Positions 27,850 through 36,205 of a stretch of DNA of 64,000 nucleotides are shown piece after piece. Below the pieces are notes generated by a model. That model ran no database searches, was not told the DNA's origin, and saw only the letters and a list, made by a program, of their open reading frames with translations. The translations under genes were made by a program, and so were the position numbers. Position 1 is the first letter of the stretch. Each line of letters begins with the position of its first letter. Location of the stretch: the NCBI GenBank assembly GCA_964440935.1, contig CAYTTY010000015.1, forward strand, positions 1-64,000, read 5' to 3'. This stretch comes from WJJR01 sp964440935. GTDB lineage: Bacteria; Zixibacteria; MSB-5A5; WJJR01.

Positions 27850-28844
27850 GATGGCGACGCCTCGGGTGCGCTCGATGTGGCGATGTCGATGAGATCGTCC
27901 ATCAATCGTGTGGGGCGTACTGTTTCCGAGATTTCAGTAATCCCAATAATGTCATCACCGGCGATTGTAACCCACGTTTCTTCACCGTATGACGAAAACC
28001 GTTGCACGTCGTATCCGCCGACCACGATGGGATCGAGCGACTTGGCCATATCGTTCAGGAAGGCGCTATAACGGTCGAAGACGGCCCCGGCCGAATCAGA
28101 CCGATGGCGAAAGGCCGTCAGTCGCGTACCATCAGATTCATACTGCGCGGTGAATACATCGCCGAAGAAGTCGGTGCCAAACGCGTTATCGGGTATGTAA
28201 CCATGGCTCAACGCGATCCGACCGGTTTCGGGAAACCAAGCCAGTGGCGGAATCGGTGCGGTTGGTGCGGGGATCATACGCAGCAACGAATCGGTCATCT
28301 CACCAACCGCTGCCGCTGTCAACTCATTCTCCCCTGACGGAATGACTTGCGCATACCAGGGACCGCGATAGAAGAACACCCCTCCCCCGGATCGATAGCC
28401 GGTTTCAATGCGATCAAGCGGCTCGCGGTCCTCCGAGCGTTCATTGGCGAAGATGCCGAGCGCATTCTCGCGGCTGTCCATGCGGTACAGATACGTGTCG
28501 AGAAACGCATCGCCGTGTCCGCCATACGACGCAAAGGTGAGCTGCTGAAACCCGAAACGGAAGAACGCTACGTCATGGCCGTTGATCTTCTTGTAGAGAT
28601 TGTCCTCGTCATATTGTTGGATTGTATCAGTGAGTGTAAAATCCGACGCGGGGAGGTAGACAGGGAGTGCTGAATGGATGGGCGCCACGGCTGTGATCGT
28701 AGAATCGGCCATTAGTGTGGCATCAAACAGACCGTCGCGTTTATCTTGGCCAACCAGATAGACGGCCAGGACAATCGGCGCAAGCGGTACGAGTATCAGC
28801 ACGCGCACACAGAGGGGAACTCGACTTCGTGTCCGTGTGGCCAT
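27846..28844 (-). CDS. Membrane-anchored DUF6599-like protein
   Basis: A 332-residue protein with one N-terminal membrane anchor (about residues 12-30) and an extracytoplasmic domain. The part from about residue 80 (DNLYKKINGHDVAFFRFGFQ, then a Tyr/Gly-rich strand and YRMDSRENALGIFANE) resembles the DUF6599 family found beside DUF362 and ferredoxin genes in uncultured bacteria. No catalytic residues can be named. First gene of the four-gene redox operon; it overlaps the DUF362 start by 4 bases. No cysteine or haem motif is present. It could be a structural or substrate-binding partner; the family call is tentative. Confidence 0.65.
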   Translation of the reverse strand: MATRTRSRVPLCVRVLILVPLAPIVLAVYLVGQDKRDGLFDATLMADSTITAVAPIHSALPVYLPASDFTLTDTIQQYDEDNLYKKINGHDVAFFRFGFQQLTFASYGGHGDAFLDTYLYRMDSRENALGIFANERSEDREPLDRIETGYRSGGGVFFYRGPWYAQVIPSGENELTAAAVGEMTDSLLRMIPAPTAPIPPLAWFPETGRIALSHGYIPDNAFGTDFFGDVFTAQYESDGTRLTAFRHRSDSAGAVFDRYSAFLNDMAKSLDPIVVGGYDVQRFSSYGEETWVTIAGDDIIGITEISETVRPTRLMDDLIDIATSSAPEASPS

Positions 28845-29085
28845 CCCAAGACTGCCTTCTGTGACCCCATTGGGACCACCTATTGATAAATCTTCAGAGA
28901 TTTGATCCTTGTTCCAAGTGGTTTCTGAGAGTGATGTTACGGTTATGACAAGCGAGGGGAGCTGGTCCCCGAACGGCGATGGTAACAGGCCGATGCCGGG
29001 GAAACCCTCACAAACATCGAGAGTTCACTCCGACGTTTAATGAAATTGTGCAGAGAACTACGGACATCGCGCGAATGGGAGATGA

Positions 29086-31515
29086 ATGACAAACAGAACA
29101 CTAAACGACTGGACGTTAGTTTATCACGATTGGAATCCGGACCAGCAGCCGTTGCGCGAGGCATTGACCACTCTCGGTAACGGCGTCCTCGCCACGCGCG
29201 GGGCGGTTGAAGAGGCGCACGCCGGCGGGGCACACTACCCCGGCACGTATCTGTCGGGCGGGTTCAATCGCCTCGAAAGTGAGATCCATGGTCGCATCAT
29301 CGAAAACGAGGACCTGGTCAACTGGCCGAACTGGCTGTTTCTGACCTTCCGTGTGGAGGGCGATGATTGGTTCGATATCGACCGCGTCCAGATTCTGGAT
29401 TTCCGTCAGGAACTGGACCTACGGCATGGCATCCTCTCTCGCTACGTTCATTTCCGTGATCGGGCCGACCGTGAATTCATGCTCAACACCCAGCGGATTG
29501 TGCACATGGCGCATCAACACGTAGCGGCGATCAAGTGGACACTCACACCAAAGAACTGGTCGGGCACATTGGAGGTCCGCACCGCGATCGATGGGCGTGT
29601 GACCAACAGCGGCGTGAAGCGCTACCGCGATCTCAACAGCCGGCATCTGGACATCCTTGACACCGGGGCCGTCAGTGAGAATACCACCTATCTTGTCTCA
29701 CGCACCAACCAGTCGCATCTGGTCATGGCGCAGACCGAACGTGTCAATGTCTTTCTGGATGGAACGCCGACTCCCGTCGATCGCACAATCGACTCCGAGG
29801 ATGAGATCGTGACGCAACATCTTACGGTGACATGCGAGGAGGATAAGCCACTCTGTGTTGAGAAAGCTCACACATTTTATATCTCGCGTGATCGGGCCAT
29901 CAGTGAACCACTGAACGAAGCCAGAGAACAAATCAATCGCCTGCCCGGTTACGATGATCTTCTCCCCTCCCACAAACGGGCCTGGGAGCACCTCTGGCGC
30001 CGCGCCGACATCACACTGGACGGTCAGGAAGGGTTCCCGCAATCGGTCCTGCGTCTTCACATCTTCCACATGCTGCAAACCGTCTCCAAGCACACAGTCG
30101 ATATCGACGTGGGCGTTCCGAGTCGCGGCCTCCACGGAGAAGCGTACCGTGGCCACATCTTCTGGGATGAACTGTTCATCTTCCCGTTCTTGAATTTGCG
30201 CGTGCCGGAACTAACACGGTCGCTGCTCATGTACCGCTATCGCCGGCTGAATGAAGCGCGCCACAACGCCCGCGAAGCAGGCTTTGCCGGTGCCATGTTT
30301 CCCTGGCAAAGCGGCAGCAACGGACGCGAAGAAAGCCAGCGTCTGCACCTGAATCCGGCCTCCGGAGAGTGGGTTCCCGATAACTCACATCGGCAACGGC
30401 ACGTCAATGCGGCAATCGTCTACAACGTATGGCAATACTACCAGGCCACGGAGGACTCCCAGTTCCTGTCATGGTATGGCGCCGAGCTGGTGTTGGCGAT
30501 TGCCCGGTTTTGGGCCAGCATTGCGATATTTGACTCTGATACCGAACGGTATGAAATCCACGGCGTGGTTGGTCCGGACGAATTCCACACTGACTATCCC
30601 GGCAAGGAAGGTGAAGGGCTCAATAACAATGCGTATACCAATATCATGGCGGCGTGGTGCATGCAGACCGCTCTGACGGTGCTTGATCTCTTGACTGATA
30701 CTCGGAGAACGGAACTGATTGAAGCTCTGGAATTGACGCAGGATGACATACGCCGCTGGGAGGAGATCAGCCAGCGCATGACCGTGCCCTTTCACGGTGA
30801 TCGCATCATCAGCCAGTTTGAAGGCTGGGATGATCTGGACGAATTGGACTGGGACGACCTGCGTGAACGATACGGCGACATTCAACGTCTGGATCGCATT
30901 CTCGGTGCCGAGAACGATGACCCAAACCGCTATAAAGCCACCAAACAGGCTGATGTACTGATGCTCTTCTATCTATTTTCGGCCGAAGAACTCGATGCTC
31001 TCTTGGAGCGCATGGGATATGAAAGCGATCCCGAGTTAATTCCGCGCAATGTTCAATACTACATGGAACGCACCACCCACGGTTCGACGCTCAGTCGCGT
31101 CACCCACGCGTGGGTGCTCGCTCGCGGCGACCGTGAACAGTCCTGGCATCTGTTTAAGGAGGCACTGGCGAGCGATATCGACGATATTCAGGGAGGCACC
31201 ACGTCGGAAGGTATTCACATGGGCGCCATGGCGGGGACAGTCGACTTGGTACAGCGCTGCTACACCGGTTTGGAAATGCGCGAGGATGTCCTGTGGTTTA
31301 ATCCGCAACTGCCCGATGAACTCATCTGTCTCGAGTTTCCGCTGCGCTATCGCGGTCACTGGCTGAAACTGGAGATCACGCACGAGGAACTGACCATCGA
31401 CTTTCGACGTGGCAAGCCGACCCCGGTGTGTATCGGATTCAACGGTGAGGTTTACGAAATGGAGCAGGGCGCTAAACGCACATTCACGCTCACGCGTGGG
31501 GACTCCTCGTCATGA
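29086..31515 (+). CDS. GH65 family glycoside phosphorylase/hydrolase
   Basis: An 809-residue GH65 enzyme, the family of maltose, trehalose and kojibiose phosphorylases. The N-terminal beta-sandwich spans about residues 15-270 (TLGNGVLATRGA, GTYLSGGFNRL), then a linker and the (alpha/alpha)6 barrel with GRGLHGEAYRGHIFWDELF-like sequence, AMFPWQSGSNGREES, and acid Glu499 in HGVVGPDEFHTDY. The segment HGSTLSRVTHAWVLA and GGTTSEGIHMGAMAG line the phosphate pocket in phosphorylases. It overlaps by ATGA a gene that includes a beta-phosphoglucomutase-type domain, which processes beta-glucose-1-phosphate. That pairing strongly suggests an inverting phosphorylase acting on maltose or trehalose. GGGAGATGA just before the ATG supports the start. 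Confidence 0.92.
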   Translation: MTNRTLNDWTLVYHDWNPDQQPLREALTTLGNGVLATRGAVEEAHAGGAHYPGTYLSGGFNRLESEIHGRIIENEDLVNWPNWLFLTFRVEGDDWFDIDRVQILDFRQELDLRHGILSRYVHFRDRADREFMLNTQRIVHMAHQHVAAIKWTLTPKNWSGTLEVRTAIDGRVTNSGVKRYRDLNSRHLDILDTGAVSENTTYLVSRTNQSHLVMAQTERVNVFLDGTPTPVDRTIDSEDEIVTQHLTVTCEEDKPLCVEKAHTFYISRDRAISEPLNEAREQINRLPGYDDLLPSHKRAWEHLWRRADITLDGQEGFPQSVLRLHIFHMLQTVSKHTVDIDVGVPSRGLHGEAYRGHIFWDELFIFPFLNLRVPELTRSLLMYRYRRLNEARHNAREAGFAGAMFPWQSGSNGREESQRLHLNPASGEWVPDNSHRQRHVNAAIVYNVWQYYQATEDSQFLSWYGAELVLAIARFWASIAIFDSDTERYEIHGVVGPDEFHTDYPGKEGEGLNNNAYTNIMAAWCMQTALTVLDLLTDTRRTELIEALELTQDDIRRWEEISQRMTVPFHGDRIISQFEGWDDLDELDWDDLRERYGDIQRLDRILGAENDDPNRYKATKQADVLMLFYLFSAEELDALLERMGYESDPELIPRNVQYYMERTTHGSTLSRVTHAWVLARGDREQSWHLFKEALASDIDDIQGGTTSEGIHMGAMAGTVDLVQRCYTGLEMREDVLWFNPQLPDELICLEFPLRYRGHWLKLEITHEELTIDFRRGKPTPVCIGFNGEVYEMEQGAKRTFTLTRGDSSS

Positions 31516-32999
31516 ACGAAGAGACAACATACAAAGCACTCATTACTGACATGGATGGCGTCTTAACGCGGACGGCACGTGTTCATGAGCGTGCGTGGAA
31601 GACGATGTTTGATAATGTCCTGAAGGAACACAATGAACCGCCATTTACGCACGATGACTACCGGCAATACGTCGATGGCAAACCACGATCCGATGGCGTC
31701 CGTGATTTTCTGAAATCCCGCAATATTGAGATTGACGAGGGCGCCCCATCCGATACGGCTGAACACAACACCGTTCAGGGACTGGGTACGCGAAAGAATG
31801 ATCTATTTCTGCGTCTCATCGAAGAAGACGGTGTCGAGACATTTTCCGATGCCACGGCGGCGGTGGCCCGCTGGCGGCGGGGCCATCTGCCGCTCGCAGC
31901 GTTCTCGGCTAGTCGCAATTGTAAACGCATTCTCAAGGCGGCTGGTCTGATCGATCAATTCGATGCAATAGTCGATGGTGAAACCGCCCGTGAACACGGG
32001 TTCAACGGCAAACCTCAACTCATGTCATTCGCCGCTGAGCAACTCGGTGTTTCTCCATCAGAAACAGTCGTGCTGGAAGATGCCACATCCGGAGTGCGCG
32101 CCGGACGTGACAGTCAGTTTGGATTGGTCATCGGTGTCAATCGAGGCGACCATACTGAGGAACTCGACCGTGCCGGTGCACATCATGTGGTTGACAACCT
32201 ATCTCATCTTCGCTTCAGGCGCGCGATGCCATCCGCACTCGATGAATACACGGCCATTGAACACCTCCGTAACGGGCGTCCCGTCGCCATTTTTCTCGAT
32301 TTCGATGGCACCTTAAGTCCGATTGTTAACGATCCGGATGCGGCTGACATGACCGAGGACATGCGCGATGTGGTCCGGCGATTGGCGGCCGAATATCCCG
32401 TGGCCATTGTCAGCGGGCGGGCCCGCAAAGATGTTGAACAGCGCGTCGCTCTTGATGACCTGTACTACGCCGGCAACCACGGCTTTGATATCAAAGGACC
32501 CGACCGGTCGATGACGCACAAGGACGCGGCCAACGCACGCCCGGAACTGGATGACGTCGAACAACATCTCCATGAGCAACTGGACTCCATTGACGGCACG
32601 TTCATCGAGCGCAAACCATTTTCCGTCGCCATCCATTACCGCAACGTCGACGCATCGCAACACGCCACAGTCAGCGACACCGTCGCATCCATCACCAGTG
32701 GCGCCTCACATTTGAAACGCCACGACGGCAAAATGGTGATTGAGCTGCTGCCCGACGTGGAATGGGACAAGGGCCATGCGGTCAATTGGATCATCAATGC
32801 ACTCAACATCGATCCGGCGCAATCGCTCGTGATGTATATCGGCGACGATGAAACCGACGAAGACGCCTTTCGGACGATCCACGGACGCGGATTGGGCATT
32901 CGTGTTGGTGATCGTGAGATCGCATCGCTCGCCGATTACGTCCTGCGTGATCCGGACGAGGTGAAGGTGTTCTTGCGTCAGTTGAAGGATCGTGTCTAA
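31512..32999 (+). CDS. otsB: Beta-phosphoglucomutase-like HAD domain fused to trehalose-6-phosphate phosphatase
   Basis: A 495-residue protein made of two HAD phosphatase-fold units. Residues about 7-235 resemble beta-phosphoglucomutase: nucleophile Asp13 and Asp15 in DMDGVL, GLGTRKNDLF, a Ser loop (AFSASRN) and LEDATSGVRAG. Residues about 255-495 are OtsB: nucleophile Asp263 in FLDFDGTLSP, VAIVSGRARKDVE, GNHGFDIKGP, YIGDDETDEDAF. The first would turn beta-glucose-1-P from the overlapping GH65 phosphorylase into glucose-6-P; the second makes trehalose from trehalose-6-P. Mycobacterium tuberculosis Rv2006 (OtsB1) carries the same three domain types in one chain; here GH65 is a separate gene in front. 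No otsA is in the window. Starts in an ATGA overlap. Confidence 0.92.
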   Translation: MNEETTYKALITDMDGVLTRTARVHERAWKTMFDNVLKEHNEPPFTHDDYRQYVDGKPRSDGVRDFLKSRNIEIDEGAPSDTAEHNTVQGLGTRKNDLFLRLIEEDGVETFSDATAAVARWRRGHLPLAAFSASRNCKRILKAAGLIDQFDAIVDGETAREHGFNGKPQLMSFAAEQLGVSPSETVVLEDATSGVRAGRDSQFGLVIGVNRGDHTEELDRAGAHHVVDNLSHLRFRRAMPSALDEYTAIEHLRNGRPVAIFLDFDGTLSPIVNDPDAADMTEDMRDVVRRLAAEYPVAIVSGRARKDVEQRVALDDLYYAGNHGFDIKGPDRSMTHKDAANARPELDDVEQHLHEQLDSIDGTFIERKPFSVAIHYRNVDASQHATVSDTVASITSGASHLKRHDGKMVIELLPDVEWDKGHAVNWIINALNIDPAQSLVMYIGDDETDEDAFRTIHGRGLGIRVGDREIASLADYVLRDPDEVKVFLRQLKDRV

Positions 33000-33076
33000 G
33001 GTCGTGCTTCACCATTTGCGCAGGGGTGTACCACGACCCTCAAGAGCCGTGGCACCCGAGGATGTGACACCGATTC

Positions 33077-33259
33077 TATAGGGATTGTCAGAATAAATTT
33101 CCGATTGAGAAGAAGTGAGGCAGGGTGTGTTTCATGATGACATTTGGGTGCCACGGGCCTTGAGGCCCGTGAACCGGGGATTGTGCAGACGCGGCCACAC
33201 GGGCCTGAAGGCCCGTGGCACCCAGATCCAAACGGACAAGATTTATGACAATCGCTCTA
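33077..33259. repeat. Short inverted-repeat element, copy B (MITE-like)
   Basis: The left end TATAGGGATTGTCAGAA starts at 33077; the right end, read on the other strand from 33259, is TAGAGCGATTGTCATAA. Length 183 bp. The interior is a large inverted repeat: GGGTGCCACGGGCCTTGAGG near 33148 and its near-complement ending GGCACCC near 33224, so single strands would fold into a long cruciform. No coding potential. The last three bases of the element (CTA at 33257-33259) are the stop codon of mgtE on the minus strand. Confidence 0.65.
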
Positions 33260-34636
33260 AGTAAGCATCGACAACGTCGCACTTGCAAAACTCAGAACCA
33301 GGAAGAACCCACACATATCGGTCACCGTTGTGAGAATCGGCCCCGACGCCAAGGCCGGATCCATCTTCATCCGCCGCAAAAACAACGGAACCAATCCGCC
33401 GAGGGACACAGCCAACAGTGTATTGAGTCCGAGTGCAGCGGCCACTACCAGGCTCAACACCAGATTACCTTTCCATATGTAAGCCGCCAGTCCCAGCAAT
33501 ACACCGAGCGCCGTCGCATTGATCACACCAACCGACAACTCTTTGCCCCACGTGCGCCAGATATCGGATGGACGAATAATGCCGAGCGTCAACTCCCGCA
33601 TACTCACCGCGACGGCTTGGTTTCCCGAACACCCGCTCATGTCGGAAATGATCGGTAGAAACACCGCGAGGACAATCACCGCCGACAGCGTGTCCTGATA
33701 CATCGCAATCACACTGGCGGCGATAATGTTCAACACAATATTGATGCTCAGCCAAGAGAGACGATGCCAGGCGCGAGTCACGACCGGCATTGTTCGCAAT
33801 TCCTCACCTCCGACAATGCCATGGGCCTTCAGGTGATCACTGGCGGCCTGTTCGCCGAGCGCTTCGGCGACATCGGCGTGCCGGACCACACCCAGGAGCG
33901 TTCGCTCGCCATCGACAATTGGCACTCCCAAGTAGGGACGTGTGGCGAAGAAGTCCTGTAATTCGTCGATCGTGGCGTCGACCGGCATCCATTCCAAGTC
34001 GGTCAACATGATGTGACGGACCGGAACATGCGCCGCTGTCAATACCAGATCACGTAACCGCAGAACGCCCTTCAAAGCCCCCAACACGTCGGTGATATAG
34101 ATGTACTGCACGTCATGACGTTGGTATTCCTCGGTGTGTGCGCGAAGATCATCGAGCACACCGCCGACCGTCACGTTCTCCGGATAGGACAGGTACTCCG
34201 TGATCATGATGCCACCGGCCGTATCCTCAGGGTACTGCACCAGCCGCTGCGCGTCTTCTGCTTCTTCGGGCCGCATCAATTCCAGAATCGCGTTCGCCGA
34301 TTCCGGTTCGAGTTCACCGAGCACGTCGGCCTGCGCGTTACTGGGAAGCGTGTCGACAATCGGCGCGGCCACCTCAGGCTCGAGATCATCTAAGATTTCC
34401 GCAATCTGGCTGTCGGGCAGTTGCTCCAGCCACGCCGCCGACGTTTCCGCATCGAGCAGCTTGAGGAGCTGATTGCGTTCCTTCAGATCGATATGCGACA
34501 GAACACGCGGAATTTCACCGGGATCGAGCGTCTCGACCACATGCCGCACAGCATCGACGTCACCGTTTTGCAGATGGTCTTCGAGAATCTCCCAGATGGG
34601 GATGTCTTCAATCTGTTGAGTTGTAGATTCAGTCAT
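33257..34636 (-). CDS. mgtE: Magnesium transporter MgtE
   Basis: A 459-residue MgtE-type Mg2+ channel of the inner membrane. Residues about 1-130 are the N domain of acidic helical repeats (LDPGEIPRVLSHIDLKERNQ, QIAEILDDLEPEVAA), 135-260 two CBS domains (TAGGIMITEYLS, DVLGALKGVLRLRDLVL), and from about 285 five membrane helices with CSGNQAVAVSMREL and PLFLRRMKMDPALASGPILT, the pore-lining region of the family. The N and CBS domains gate the pore by sensing cytoplasmic Mg2+. The stop codon coincides with the end of repeat copy B, so the very C-terminus (SMLT) may have been set by that insertion. Co-directional with the symporter gene 81 bases upstream. Confidence 0.95.
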   Translation of the reverse strand: MTESTTQQIEDIPIWEILEDHLQNGDVDAVRHVVETLDPGEIPRVLSHIDLKERNQLLKLLDAETSAAWLEQLPDSQIAEILDDLEPEVAAPIVDTLPSNAQADVLGELEPESANAILELMRPEEAEDAQRLVQYPEDTAGGIMITEYLSYPENVTVGGVLDDLRAHTEEYQRHDVQYIYITDVLGALKGVLRLRDLVLTAAHVPVRHIMLTDLEWMPVDATIDELQDFFATRPYLGVPIVDGERTLLGVVRHADVAEALGEQAASDHLKAHGIVGGEELRTMPVVTRAWHRLSWLSINIVLNIIAASVIAMYQDTLSAVIVLAVFLPIISDMSGCSGNQAVAVSMRELTLGIIRPSDIWRTWGKELSVGVINATALGVLLGLAAYIWKGNLVLSLVVAAALGLNTLLAVSLGGLVPLFLRRMKMDPALASGPILTTVTDMCGFFLVLSFASATLSMLT

Positions 34637-34717
34637 GCCACAGTAAACAAACTCAGGTAGGATTGTACCAGTGTTTCCTGAGCGGATGGTAATCCCAAGG
34701 GCAGATGTAATAAACGA

Positions 34718-36160
34718 TCAATTGCGGATTGCGGAGGATGTGTGCGTGAGTGCTGCGATCACGGGAGCAATGACCAATGAGAGAATCATGCCGATGGTCC
34801 CGGCCTGCGGTGAGGGTACGCCGGTCGCATACAGCCAGATGCACACACCCAAACCCACGACCGATGACATGACCGCGGCCGCCTTGGAACAGCGTCGCCA
34901 AAACAGTCCCCACACAAATGGCCCGAGGAATGCCGCTCCAATGGCACCCCAGGAAATTCCCAGGATCGAGACGATCGTAGCCGGTTTGAAGTAGGCAAGT
35001 ATCACCGAAAGTGCGACAAACACGGCGCTGAATATCCGCATGAGCCGTGTGAGCTGAGCATCGGTCGCGTGTCGGTTAACGAATCCTGAATAGAAGTCCT
35101 TAACGACCGATGAACTGGAGATCAGCACCAGTGCCGCCAACGTCGACATTGACGCCGAGAGTATTAACAGCAGCATCAATACTGAGAGCGACGGTGTCAC
35201 GACATTAGCGAGCATTTCCGGCATCAGCGCATCGAAGATCGGCCGTCCGTCGAGAAACGCCGCCGGGTTCGCTTCCGGATTTAGAAAAACGCGTGTGCTC
35301 GCACCGACGAAATAAGCGGCGCCGGCAATTACGACGCAGAACAACGTCGACGCCGTCATGCCGATCCGAATCGAACGGTTGTCACGAATCGCATAAAACT
35401 TCTGCACCAATTGCGGCATCGCGAAAGGCGCCACACTTGTCAGAAAGACGAGTGAAAACAGCGGCCACCACCCGGGCGGGCCAATCGCCTCGGTCAGTTG
35501 CGGATGGAATGCTGCCAGCCGCTCGATGAGTGTATCCAGTCCTCCTGCTTCACCCAGTGTGCTGCCGAGCAAAACAGCCACACTCACAATCATGATCATG
35601 CCGAAGACGGCATCAATCATGGTCATCGATTTGTATCCCCCCAGAACGAGATACAACGTGGTCAAACCACCCATGTACAGCAGCGCCGCCGTGTAGCCGA
35701 TGCCGAATGTCATTTGAAACAGATACGACAATCCGATGAAGACGGCCGCCGAATATGGTATGAAGAACACGAAGATGCAAATCGACGCGTACAGCCGCAG
35801 ACCACGGCTGTTGTAGCGGTGTTCGAAGTACTCCGGCATCGTGTGGACTTGCAACTCGTTGGACATACTGCGAATGCGCTTTCCCATGATCCACCACACG
35901 CCGAGTACGCCGACAGCAGCATTACCGGCCGCTACCCACAGTCCCGACAGTCCGAATTCCCAACCGATCTTACCGGCAAAGCCGATGAACAACACCGCCG
36001 AAAAGTAGGCCGTACCGTAGGTGAACGCCGTCAGCCATGGTCCCACCTGCCGTCCACCGAGCAGGAAATCGGTAAACGAGCGTGTCTTGCGCAGCCCCAT
36101 GATGCCCACGATCACAATGAGAAGCGCAAACGCGATGATCACACTGAGCTTGAGAATCAT
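34718..36160 (-). CDS. Sodium:solute symporter family protein (SSS)
   Basis: A 480-residue inner-membrane transporter with about 13 hydrophobic segments. Its start LRKTRSFTDFLLGGRQVGPW and the following TYGTAYFSAVLFIGFAGKIG fit the SSS family (PutP, sialic acid and acetate transporters), as does the later SASMSTLAALVLISSS, which holds the Ser/Thr pair expected at the Na2 site. It probably takes up an organic solute with sodium; the substrate cannot be read from sequence. It lies 45 bases after an alginate-export-like outer-membrane barrel gene on the same strand, suggesting an outer- and inner-membrane pair for one substrate. Start ATG at 36160 leads directly into the first helix. Confidence 0.92.
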   Translation of the reverse strand: MILKLSVIIAFALLIVIVGIMGLRKTRSFTDFLLGGRQVGPWLTAFTYGTAYFSAVLFIGFAGKIGWEFGLSGLWVAAGNAAVGVLGVWWIMGKRIRSMSNELQVHTMPEYFEHRYNSRGLRLYASICIFVFFIPYSAAVFIGLSYLFQMTFGIGYTAALLYMGGLTTLYLVLGGYKSMTMIDAVFGMIMIVSVAVLLGSTLGEAGGLDTLIERLAAFHPQLTEAIGPPGWWPLFSLVFLTSVAPFAMPQLVQKFYAIRDNRSIRIGMTASTLFCVVIAGAAYFVGASTRVFLNPEANPAAFLDGRPIFDALMPEMLANVVTPSLSVLMLLLILSASMSTLAALVLISSSSVVKDFYSGFVNRHATDAQLTRLMRIFSAVFVALSVILAYFKPATIVSILGISWGAIGAAFLGPFVWGLFWRRCSKAAAVMSSVVGLGVCIWLYATGVPSPQAGTIGMILSLVIAPVIAALTHTSSAIRN

Positions 36161-36205
36161 GACATCATCCTTTAGGAATTCCGTCTGATGGTATCGACGT
36201 TACGA

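Noticed and set aside
34653..34913. Small minus-strand gene overlapping the symporter 3' end
   Set aside because: Out-of-frame shadow of the symporter C-terminus; no ribosome site or motif.
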